DNA of 64,000 bases, taken from contig CBDFGN010000006.1 of the NCBI GenBank assembly GCA_965247065.1, positions 2,790,001-2,854,000 on the forward strand, given 5' to 3'. The DNA comes from CBDFGN01 sp965247065 (lineage in GTDB: Bacteria; Bacteroidota; Bacteroidia; Cytophagales; Cyclobacteriaceae). The position numbers were made by a program, and so were the translations under genes. The notes under the pieces are model-generated. The model was not told where the DNA came from. It did not search any database and saw nothing but the letters and a program-made list of their open reading frames with translations. Shown here one piece after another: positions 27,175 to 35,449 of this stretch; within the stretch, counting starts at the first letter, position 1, and each line of letters starts with the position of its first letter.

Positions 27175-27858
27175 TTATATCGGATCCACCAGGCCGGTTG
27201 TAATCGCGTAACGAATTAATTCCGGGGTGGAATTTATGTTCAATTTTCGCATGACATTTTTGCGGTGGGTATAAACGGTATGATGGCTCAAATGAAGTTG
27301 ATAAGCAATCTCCTTGGTCGATATCCCGTCGACAACCAATTTGACTACTTCCAATTCCCTGACGGTTAGACCTGTCGCCAGGCAATCCTCCTCTTGTTTG
27401 GGATGGTGCTTCTCCAATAGAATATCCAAAATTTTATTGCAGAAGAACTTCTGATTCTTCGAAGTGGCCACGATAGCGCTGCGAATCTCGTCTTCGTCGC
27501 ACTCCTTGGTAAGATAACTTTGCACACCGTATTCTAAAACCTTGTGTATATTCTCTTTATTGTCATCTGATGAGATAACGATCACCCGGATCTCTGGACT
27601 AACCCCGTAGAGCTTTTCTATATCCGGCAGATCAAAATGACCAGAGTTCTGGTAGTCCAATATGACTACGTCAGGTTTTAATTCGGTGGTTTTGGCGATT
27701 AAATCCTCGCCTGTGCCGCATTCCGCCACCACTTCAATGTCCTTATCTTTGGACACCAAATGACGAAGACCTAATCGGATCAAGTATTGAGAATCAGCTA
27801 GAATTACCGAAATCACCGGATTGAGTTTCTTATTTAGAACATTTCTAAATAATGCCAA
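27175..27858 (-). CDS. NarL/LuxR-family response regulator
   Basis: A 227-residue two-domain regulator. The receiver domain (about 15-130) has the phospho-acceptor Asp68 in LKPDVVILDYQNSG, a Ser/Thr switch (VIVISSDD) and Lys in SYLTKE. A LuxR-type HTH (about 160-225; LTVRELEVVKLVVDGISTKEIAYQLHLS HHTVYTHRKNVM) binds DNA. No histidine kinase is adjacent, so the signal is unknown. It lies downstream of copA on the same strand after 97 bp, but linkage to copper is unproven. Confidence 0.9.
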   Translation of the reverse strand: MALFRNVLNKKLNPVISVILADSQYLIRLGLRHLVSKDKDIEVVAECGTGEDLIAKTTELKPDVVILDYQNSGHFDLPDIEKLYGVSPEIRVIVISSDDNKENIHKVLEYGVQSYLTKECDEDEIRSAIVATSKNQKFFCNKILDILLEKHHPKQEEDCLATGLTVRELEVVKLVVDGISTKEIAYQLHLSHHTVYTHRKNVMRKLNINSTPELIRYAITTGLVDPI

Positions 27859-27955
27859 AGATAGTCTCTAATTGGATTGGGACAAAAGGATGTGGCCAAA
27901 ATTATAGCGCGATGCTAGATTACATTATGGATTCTGCCTGAGAAATTAATCCGGC

Positions 27956-30193
27956 TTACAATCTTCGCAATCGAAGGCTATTGGTGACCACCGACAGCGA
28001 ACTCATCACCATAGCCACCCCGGCCACCATTGGGTTCAGGAGCATTCCGGTTAATGGATACAGAATTCCAGCGGCAACCGGGATGGCGATGATACTGTAT
28101 ATAAATGCCCAAAAAAGATTCTGCCGTATAATTCGCCTGGTCACCTTTGAAAGACGAATGGCCTTAGGAATTGTTCTCAAGTCCGAATTCATTAGGGTGA
28201 TCCCGGCGGTTTCAATGGCAATGTCAGTGCCAGAACCCATGGCGATACCGAGATCCGCCTGGGCAAGCCCCTGAGAATCATTGATTCCGTCGCCCACCAT
28301 TGCTACCACCTGTCCCTGGTCCTGCAATTCTTTGATCAGGGAACCCTTCTGATCGGGCAGCAATCCGGCCTTATGATTATGAATTCCAACCTCTTTAGCA
28401 ATGGCTTGGGCCGTACTTTTATTGTCTCCCGTGTACATGTGCACTTCGATGCCCATTTGCTGGAGTTCGGTTATAGCCTGTTTCGCACCATCCCTGACTT
28501 GATCGGTAACGGCAATGACTCCCAGGATTTGCCGGGTATTAGCAAAGTAAATGAAGGAATGACTGGGGTTGATTTGATTTTCTAATTCGGCAAATGAAAC
28601 ATTAAGAGAAATACCGTGTTCTGTTACAAGCTTCTCGTTTCCAACCAGGTAGATCTCGTCCTGATAAACGCCACGTGCTCCCCTGCCAGTGATGCTTTCA
28701 AAATCCTCTATCGAGGCACTTTCGATCCGCTGAGATCGAAGCTCGGCAACTACAGCTTCGCTAATGGGGTGTTCTGACTGGACTTCGATCCCCATCAAAA
28801 TTGCTTTCCACACTGCCGAAGAATGGTCCTGCTTCCAGGCCATCGCGGTAACCTTCGGCTTACCCTGGGTTATGGTCCCGGTTTTGTCCAAAACCAGCAC
28901 ATCGGTCTTGTAAGCCACTTCCAAGGTATCTGCATTCTTTATCAGAATCCCTTTTTTAGCTCCCCTGCCGATACCCACCATCAACGCCGTTGGAGTGGCT
29001 AAGCCCAGCGCGCAGGGGCAAGCAATGATTAGTACTGTAATAAGAACCAGAAAGGAATAGGTGATCTTTGGATCAGGGCCAAGGATATACCAAGCGCCAA
29101 AAGCAATTATTCCTGAAAGAATGACTATTGGCACAAAAATCCTGGCAATCTTATCTACCAAATTTTGAATGGGAGGCTTTGATGTCTGGGCCTGTTGAAC
29201 CAGTTCAATTATCTTGGAAAGCAGCGTTCGGCTGCCAACTTCTTCGGCTCTCACGTGTAGGCTACCTTTCTGATTAATTGTTCCCGCGAGCACCCTGTCT
29301 CCATTCGATTTTAAGGCCGACACTGGTTCTCCATTTATCGAGCTTTCATCAACGAAGGATTGACCATCCTGCACAATGCCGTCAACCGGTACTCTTTCAC
29401 CCGGTTTGACCAAGACTACCTCCCCCTGCACCAAGTTGTCAATGTCAACAACCTGTTCAATCCCGTGTTTGACAAGAGTCACCAGCCTGGGCTTCAAACC
29501 CATTAGACTTTTTATGGCCGATGATGTTTTGGACTTGGCCCGCTCCTCCACGAATCGACCCAATAAGATCAGGGTAATAATTATCGTGGATGACTCAAAG
29601 TAGACATGGGGCACCAATCCGTGACTAAGAAAGTACTCAGGATACATTGTATTAAACGAGCTGAACACAAAAGCGACCCCCGTGCTCAATGCCACCAGGG
29701 TATCCATGCTCGATGATAGATGCTTTAAGCGGTTGTAAGAATTCAGAAAGAATTCGGATCCGCTCCAGAACAGAACTGGCATCGACATAGCCATCAATAG
29801 CCAATTTGTGAAAGGTCCTGGATTGGGCCAAAACATGGAAATTATAAACACCGGAACCGAGAAGATGACCGAAATCGTCAGTTTTAATTTGAGTTGTCTG
29901 ATCCTTGCGCTCTCATCTTGTTCCAAGAGTTTACCGGCGTTGTCGGCGACGTTTGCTATGATCTTGTAACCAATTGAATCAGCGGTCTCCTCCAGCTTTT
30001 GAAAAGAAACCATCTCCTTGTCATATTTTATGCTAAGCGCGTGATTTGCATAATTGACTGACGCTAATTCAACTCCATCCAGAGAACCCAGTAGAGATTG
30101 CAAGCTGGACGCGCAAGAACTGCAACTCATACCTGTTACTGAATACAATTCTTTTACTTTGACCTTTCCTGATCGGTCCAAAACAGATTCCAT
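27956..30193 (-). CDS. copA: copper-translocating P1B-type ATPase
   Basis: This 745-residue ATPase has one N-terminal HMA domain (TGMSCSSCASSLQ; CxxC at about residues 23-26) and eight membrane helices. Key motifs are the actuator segment (INGEPVSALK), the CPC ion motif (IIACPCALGLATP), the phosphorylated Asp in DKTGTITQGKP, the SEHPISEA nucleotide loop and the hinge MVGDGINDSQGLAQADLG. It exports Cu(I) from the cytosol. AraC/HMA regulator and Cus genes lie upstream on the same strand. A palindrome lies 18 bp before the start codon. Confidence 0.95.
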   Translation of the reverse strand: MESVLDRSGKVKVKELYSVTGMSCSSCASSLQSLLGSLDGVELASVNYANHALSIKYDKEMVSFQKLEETADSIGYKIIANVADNAGKLLEQDESARIRQLKLKLTISVIFSVPVFIISMFWPNPGPFTNWLLMAMSMPVLFWSGSEFFLNSYNRLKHLSSSMDTLVALSTGVAFVFSSFNTMYPEYFLSHGLVPHVYFESSTIIITLILLGRFVEERAKSKTSSAIKSLMGLKPRLVTLVKHGIEQVVDIDNLVQGEVVLVKPGERVPVDGIVQDGQSFVDESSINGEPVSALKSNGDRVLAGTINQKGSLHVRAEEVGSRTLLSKIIELVQQAQTSKPPIQNLVDKIARIFVPIVILSGIIAFGAWYILGPDPKITYSFLVLITVLIIACPCALGLATPTALMVGIGRGAKKGILIKNADTLEVAYKTDVLVLDKTGTITQGKPKVTAMAWKQDHSSAVWKAILMGIEVQSEHPISEAVVAELRSQRIESASIEDFESITGRGARGVYQDEIYLVGNEKLVTEHGISLNVSFAELENQINPSHSFIYFANTRQILGVIAVTDQVRDGAKQAITELQQMGIEVHMYTGDNKSTAQAIAKEVGIHNHKAGLLPDQKGSLIKELQDQGQVVAMVGDGINDSQGLAQADLGIAMGSGTDIAIETAGITLMNSDLRTIPKAIRLSKVTRRIIRQNLFWAFIYSIIAIPVAAGILYPLTGMLLNPMVAGVAMVMSSLSVVTNSLRLRRL

Positions 30194-30210
30194 TGTCTTT
30201 GAGCGTTATT

Positions 30211-30220
30211 GTAATATTAC
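30211..30220. promoter_or_regulatory. palindrome GTAATATTAC upstream of copA
   Basis: A perfect 10-bp palindrome (GTAATATTAC) lies 18 bp upstream of the copA start within an extended AT-rich dyad. Position fits an operator or the -7 region of copA. No known consensus is claimed. Confidence 0.3.
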
Positions 30221-30386
30221 GTAAGAGGAGGCGCAACCGGATTACATAATTTTCGATAAGACTTATAAGATCTTCGGGCAAGACTCAAAAGCGTTTCATA
30301 GCTCTCAAAATTATCAGCTGACAATGAAATTAACGGGCAGGGGGAGAATTCCCGTTACAACTTGGTCCGATGGATTTATAAAATCT

Positions 30387-30968
30387 TCAGGCCAGTTCGT
30401 CTAAAGATTTACGATAATTCCCCTTCAGTTTTTTGTACTGGGTTGGACTGAGACCAATTTCCTTTTTGAACTGATTTGAAAGATGTTGTATGCTGCTATA
30501 CCCCAGCAGGTAGGTGATCTCATTGAGATTCATTTCATCGTAACAAAGGAGCTCTTTGATTCTTTCTATTTTTTGTACAATTATAAACCTCTCAATGGTG
30601 ATGCCCGTAACTGAGGAAAAAAGACCGCTCAGATAGTGGTAATCCCGATGAAGATTCTCGGCGATATATACTGAATATTTAGTTTTGGGTGGCCCATCCG
30701 AATAATGTATCATTTCTATTATCAAGGTTTTGATCCTTTCTATTAGCGCAGCATTCTTGTCTTCAAGGAGCTCAAAGCCTTGCGTATTTAGCACTTTTGA
30801 CAATTTTTGCTTTTGGTCAGCCCTAATTGGTTTTTTGAGCTCCACTTCTCCCAATCGAACATTTTTGGACGGAATAGATAGATCATCCAGGTCTTTTTCA
30901 ACTGTCATGATGCACCGGTTGCAGACCATGTTTTTGATGTATAAGATATCTTTATTCAAGCCTTTCAA
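30387..30968 (-). CDS. AraC-family regulator with an HMA-like metal-binding N-terminus
   Basis: A 193-residue protein. Residues about 8-75 resemble an HMA/CopZ-like fold with a metal motif, MVCNRC (Cys16, Cys19), and end GFELLEDK as HMA domains do. The C-terminal half is an AraC double HTH (about 90-185; IERFIIVQKIERIKELL, LNEITYLLGYSSIQHLSNQFKKEIGLSPTQYKK). I infer a cytosolic copper sensor that regulates copA or the Cus genes, since it lies between them. The usual AraC cupin sensor domain is absent. Metal specificity is not shown by the sequence. Confidence 0.82.
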   Translation of the reverse strand: MKGLNKDILYIKNMVCNRCIMTVEKDLDDLSIPSKNVRLGEVELKKPIRADQKQKLSKVLNTQGFELLEDKNAALIERIKTLIIEMIHYSDGPPKTKYSVYIAENLHRDYHYLSGLFSSVTGITIERFIIVQKIERIKELLCYDEMNLNEITYLLGYSSIQHLSNQFKKEIGLSPTQYKKLKGNYRKSLDELA

Positions 30969-31114
30969 TGAGAACGGTTAGAACTCCAGTTTACCGAAAA
31001 AAATCATTAAGAAACTTTGGAAAAACTAATACATGATCAAGCAAGTCCCAGATACAACCGGCGATTCACTAAAATTTTGGAAAGATTTTTTCGATCATCC
31101 ATAATTAGATAATA

Positions 31115-31717
31115 TCAATTAATCTCAATCTCAAATTGCACTTCTATTGTCTCCCACTGAATAGACACCGATCCTTTGCTTTCTCCACCGGTTACTGTAT
31201 ACTTCAGCTCTTCCTGGATGTGCTCTAGAACCGTTGGTTCTACTTGCAATCTTAGAACATCCAGCTTGGCATCGTAATCGTCGGCAAGATGCTGATCAAA
31301 GTTTGAGTTGAGTATTATGGTCCACTGATCCTCCTCGGGTATAGTAAAGAGCCCGTACTTGCCAGCCTTCACCTCGTTGCCGTTGATCCTGACATCGGCC
31401 GGAATATTAATTGAAGTAGCCTTGTGAGCCCCCGTGACCCAAACCTCCCCGTAAGCCACCAGCCCTCCCCATATCGTTCTGCCCCGAACGCTGGGAGAAC
31501 TATAGTCGATGTGAACATGGACCGGTCCTATACTGGCCATGGCTGCTGTTCTAGGGCTCTTAGATGAGCGCTGATCACCCGCTTTTTGATCAGAATGACC
31601 GGAAGCATGGTCATGATTATCAGAAGCTGACTCCTTATTCGTGTTTTGCGCATGACCAGTTCCTCCACAACCCATTAAAAGAATAGGAATTAAAATTTGA
31701 ATAATCTGCGTTTTCAT
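31115..31717 (-). CDS. DUF2911 lipoprotein
   Basis: This 200-residue protein starts with a lipoprotein signal (ILLMGCGG, lipidated Cys17), a His/Ser-rich linker (NHDHASGHSDQK) and a DUF2911 domain (about 60-198; VHIDYSSPSVRGRTIWGGLVAYGEVWVTGAHKAT). Function of DUF2911 is unknown; it is common in Bacteroidota envelopes. Location within the copper block, and the His-rich linker, suggest but do not prove a metal-related role. Confidence 0.85.
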   Translation of the reverse strand: MKTQIIQILIPILLMGCGGTGHAQNTNKESASDNHDHASGHSDQKAGDQRSSKSPRTAAMASIGPVHVHIDYSSPSVRGRTIWGGLVAYGEVWVTGAHKATSINIPADVRINGNEVKAGKYGLFTIPEEDQWTIILNSNFDQHLADDYDAKLDVLRLQVEPTVLEHIQEELKYTVTGGESKGSVSIQWETIEVQFEIEIN

Positions 31718-31971
31718 AGTGTTTAAGTAGTTGATTAGCTCTTGATTATTTAATTTCTTCGATGACTTTTTTCTTCCAGTTGAAAACCATAACCCACTTC
31801 TTCAATTGTGGTGGATGGCTTATACCATTGAGCGCTAATTGGTTAGATTGAGATAAGCTGAGGTTCATTTCTTCATCGAGGCAATTAAAAGTCCAAAGCT
31901 CATCAATATCATATGATCTTAGTAGTTCCCCATAACTGACTTATATAAAGGTTGCTAAGTTTTGAAATAAA

Positions 31972-32317
31972 TCAATTGATTACCACTTTAATACTTCCAC
32001 AGGTCCTCATGTTAGACCCTGGATAAGGGTTACGAATTTCTTTAGGATCACTTAACCAGCAGGCTCCCTGACTGTTCAAGGCCATTGGGCAATGCTGGTA
32101 GTAGGCCTCCATTACTCCAATCCTAAACGCTTTAATGCTCTTGTACATCAAGGTCGGCCCTATAAACCTTCGCCAGCTGGTTTTGAAAGGCCACATCCGC
32201 CTTTTCCATGGTCATATCCATACTATGATCACTATCGTCATTCTGAGCTGGAAGAGCAAAAGCCAAAAAACTCAGAGCCGTTGTTAGATTTAAAATTAGA
32301 TTTCTCTTTTTTTTAAT
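31972..32317 (-). pseudogene. DUF3347 periplasmic protein remnant
   Basis: On the minus strand, 32317-32140 encodes a signal peptide (LTTALSFLAFALPAQ) and the first part of a DUF3347 domain (ADVAFQNQLAKVYRADLDVQ), then a stop. The domain resumes in another frame as YQHCPMALNSQGACWLSD ... PYPGSNMRTCGSIK, matching the C-terminal end of the adjacent CusB (YYQFCPMARD). About 80-100 residues of the middle are missing. The expected first codon is ATT, not ATG. The gene is broken by an internal deletion and frame change. Confidence 0.8.
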
Positions 32318-32340
32318 TTGTGTTACACTTAGAATAATTT

Positions 32341-34173
32341 CTATTTCAATACCTCTTTGGTTTCACCACAGCTCCGCATGGCCTTACCGAGGAAAGGGTT
32401 TTTGATTTCGTTGATCTCACTGAGCCAATAGCCCCCCGTTGTATCCCGGGCCATTGGGCAAAACTGGTAATAAACGGTCTTGTCTTTGAGGCCGAAATGC
32501 TTTATGCTATTGTAGAAGATGTCATTGAAATCGGCAAAGGCCAATCGCTGCTTTTTGATATCATTTTCGGTCTGAATAATCTCCAAATTTTGTTTTAGAG
32601 CCTTCAGTTGCTCCATCCACATATTGTGCATTTCTCCTTTAAGCAACCCCATATCCACCTTGTCCAAACGATCGCTCACTCTAGTAGAAGTCCTATTCAC
32701 CTCCGCTGGATCTGAAGCTACAAAGGAATTTTTCATATCCAGATAATTCTCATAGACAGCGGTTAACTGATCGATGAATTTATCTGCAACGCTCATATCC
32801 ATGACGGAAGATTGATCTTTTCCTCCGTTCCCTTGATAGGTATGCTCTTCCGATGATGATTTGGATTCGTCGCCACCCATGTCCATCCCCGCCATGCCCA
32901 TTGATTGTTTTCCACCTTCAGGATTCATCATGCTCGGTTTACCCAACAATTGAGAAGCGGCATCAATCTTGAAGACACCATTAGTTGCCACTTCCTCCCC
33001 TTCTTGTAAGCCTTCTGTTACCACGTAGTATTCGCCAGCATTTGCGCCCAACGTAATCTTGCGGTAGGAGAACATGTTCCTAGATGAACTTGAGTTTTTG
33101 ACATAAACCACTGCTTTCTTGCCGGTCCATAATATTGAAGACCTGGGGACCACAATTTCCTCTTTCATTCCAGGTAACATGGTATTGAGAATTCCGCTGG
33201 CAAACATTTCCGGTTTGAGAATTTCACCAGGATTATTCAGTTCGGTTCTAACGTAGGCTACTCTGGTTTTGGGATCAATGACCGGGTCCACAAAGGTTAC
33301 CGTGCTTGTAAATTTCCTTCCTGGAATTGACTTTATAGAAAAGTGAATCCTATCCCCCAATTTAACCCAGGGAATATCAGTTTCATACGCATCAAACATT
33401 ACCCAGACATGGCGAAGATCGATGATTTCCACTATTGACATTCCCTCCATTACGTGATCACCATTATCTACATTACGTTTTGTAACTGTTCCTGCAATGG
33501 GAGAAAGTATATCATAATAAAATTGAACTTCACCTGAACTTTCAATTTGATCGATCTGATCATGGGTTAACATCCATAACTTCAGTTTATTTCTAGCAGC
33601 AGCATAAAAATTAGGATTGCTCGCTTTTAGTCTAATTGCCTCAAATAATTCCTTTTGGGCGGTCACAAGCTCAGGCGAATAAATTTTTGCAAGGACCTGC
33701 CCCTTTTTTACTCTTTGACCAGTATAATTCACATAGAGCACTTCTATCCGTCCAGGAAAATGAGCGGTTAACTGAGTAATTTTCCGCTCATCAGGCACCA
33801 CCTTACCTGGCAAGTAAACTTCTTTTGAGGGAGCTTTCCTTTCAACAATGGAAGTCTCAACCTCTGCAATCCTCATTGCAGCTTCCGATAAGAAAACTGT
33901 CAAAGGCCCATCTTCTTCATCGGCATTAGATGTCACAGGAACGAGCTCCAATCCACAGATTGGACAATTGCCTGACTGATCTGCTCTTATCTGGGGGTGC
34001 ATAGAACAAGTCCACAGGGTTTCTTGTTCATGATCATGTACTTCTAATTCATTTATATTGCTAGTTTCATTGCCCTTTCCGGAAAAGAGGAACCAGCCAA
34101 GTATCAATCCAATTGCGAGAAATCCAATACCATAAAGAATTTCAGATTTGGACGCTATGCTTAATATTTTCAT
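32341..34173 (-). CDS. cusB: CusB-like RND efflux periplasmic adaptor with HMBD and DUF3347
   Basis: A 610-residue membrane fusion protein. The N-terminal membrane anchor (about 7-30) is followed by a heavy-metal-binding domain (LWTCSMHPQIRADQSGNCPICGLELVP, about 53-79) and the adaptor hairpin/lipoyl/beta-barrel core (about 115-420). A Met/Gly/His linker (GMAGMDMGGDE) and a C-terminal DUF3347 domain (about 455-610; VYYQFCPMARDTTGGYWL) complete it. It bridges CusA and the TolC-type channel and probably delivers Cu(I)/Ag(I). It ends 8 bp from the remnant DUF3347 gene's promoter side and follows the TolC gene by 7 bp. Confidence 0.93.
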   Translation of the reverse strand: MKILSIASKSEILYGIGFLAIGLILGWFLFSGKGNETSNINELEVHDHEQETLWTCSMHPQIRADQSGNCPICGLELVPVTSNADEEDGPLTVFLSEAAMRIAEVETSIVERKAPSKEVYLPGKVVPDERKITQLTAHFPGRIEVLYVNYTGQRVKKGQVLAKIYSPELVTAQKELFEAIRLKASNPNFYAAARNKLKLWMLTHDQIDQIESSGEVQFYYDILSPIAGTVTKRNVDNGDHVMEGMSIVEIIDLRHVWVMFDAYETDIPWVKLGDRIHFSIKSIPGRKFTSTVTFVDPVIDPKTRVAYVRTELNNPGEILKPEMFASGILNTMLPGMKEEIVVPRSSILWTGKKAVVYVKNSSSSRNMFSYRKITLGANAGEYYVVTEGLQEGEEVATNGVFKIDAASQLLGKPSMMNPEGGKQSMGMAGMDMGGDESKSSSEEHTYQGNGGKDQSSVMDMSVADKFIDQLTAVYENYLDMKNSFVASDPAEVNRTSTRVSDRLDKVDMGLLKGEMHNMWMEQLKALKQNLEIIQTENDIKKQRLAFADFNDIFYNSIKHFGLKDKTVYYQFCPMARDTTGGYWLSEINEIKNPFLGKAMRSCGETKEVLK

Positions 34174-34180
34174 TTTCTTT

Positions 34181-35449
34181 TTATTCAGCCATCAAATAAT
34201 TAATAAATGCAACCGAAGTATTCTGGTCAGCCCTGGCTGTTTCTAGTTCCAATTCGTATTTTAGTAGTTGCCGACCCATCCTCAGTATTTCTTCGAAATC
34301 TATGCCTGCTGAGGTATATTCTGCCACCAGAATGTCAAGTGATTGTCGGGCTACATCTACCAGGCCCAGATACAATGGCAGCCTTCGGTCTGCATCCAGG
34401 TAATCACGATAACCCTTGTCCAATTCGGTTAACAATTTATTGGTGGTATCTTCCTTGGCGAATTGTACACTTTCCTGGTGAGCTTGTTTTTCTTTCACCA
34501 TAGCCTTATACTTATTGCGGTACAAAGGGATTCTAATGCCCACTTGGGGAAGCATGAACGCATCTTTCCCGTTATCAGGTATCTCAACACCCTTCCTTTC
34601 ACTCACATTGATGTAATTCATCTCAACCGAAAAAGAAGGCTGACCCAACTTCCGGGCTACTTCAACTTGGTTTTCAAGGGACAAGATTTCATGATCAAAC
34701 CGTTTGAGAGATGGATTTTGAGCTATTATAGAATCGTAAATGGCCGTTTTACCAAGAGCTACATCATCTTCCCAAAGCGTGTCCGGGTAAAGAACAGGCC
34801 CATCCAGTTTAGTATTGAGCAGTTCTTCAAACCGAGTGTTCAATGGTATTAGGCTATCTTCCAAAAATTCAATCTGGTTTTCCAATTCTCTGGTCTCCAT
34901 TTCAATTCTCAGTACATCCACGAAACTCCCTTTACCAGTCTCAAATTTTATATTCGCCAGCTCCTTGAATGTTTCCAATAACCTTATGTTCTCCCTGGTA
35001 ATGTCAATTGCTGCCTGGATTACGTACAAATTATTGTAGGTGGTTTTTATGTCAAAAAATAGCCGATTTTTAGCATCCTCAAACGACTGAAACCGGGCTT
35101 GAGCTTCCTGGGCCTCTACCCGCTCCTGAGCCTTTAACTGACCAAACCAGGGAAACATCTGGGAGATTGATATAGTGGCCTGCTGGGGGCCAACCCTGGT
35201 CTCCACCGGGCTCACAAACATCCCGAGCGTCACCTGAGGGTCAGGCAATGCCCTGACCTGAGGCATTTTTTCCAGGGCCGCCAGGTAATATCGGAACAAT
35301 GATTTAAGTCGAGGATTGCTCTCAGCAGCTATTTTCAGGTAATTGTCCAGCACATCTTGTGCATGGTTAACCTGGGGAACCGATAGCAGCAATATACTTA
35401 CCAATGCCACTTTTATGATTTTGTTTAGACTAGTCATCTTTATGGTCAT
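34181..35449 (-). CDS. cusC: TolC-family outer membrane channel (CusC-like)
   Basis: This 422-residue OEP-family protein has a signal peptide (KIIKVALVSILLLSVPQVNHA) and two repeated helical hairpins (NPRLKSLFRYYLAALEKMPQ; ISISQMFPWFGQLKAQERVE). A long coiled-coil stretch follows that forms the periplasmic tunnel. The start at 35449 overlaps the cusA stop by 20 bp; the Met at 35437 is an equally good start. It is the exit duct of the Cus tripartite pump. Confidence 0.9.
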   Translation of the reverse strand: MTIKMTSLNKIIKVALVSILLLSVPQVNHAQDVLDNYLKIAAESNPRLKSLFRYYLAALEKMPQVRALPDPQVTLGMFVSPVETRVGPQQATISISQMFPWFGQLKAQERVEAQEAQARFQSFEDAKNRLFFDIKTTYNNLYVIQAAIDITRENIRLLETFKELANIKFETGKGSFVDVLRIEMETRELENQIEFLEDSLIPLNTRFEELLNTKLDGPVLYPDTLWEDDVALGKTAIYDSIIAQNPSLKRFDHEILSLENQVEVARKLGQPSFSVEMNYINVSERKGVEIPDNGKDAFMLPQVGIRIPLYRNKYKAMVKEKQAHQESVQFAKEDTTNKLLTELDKGYRDYLDADRRLPLYLGLVDVARQSLDILVAEYTSAGIDFEEILRMGRQLLKYELELETARADQNTSVAFINYLMAE

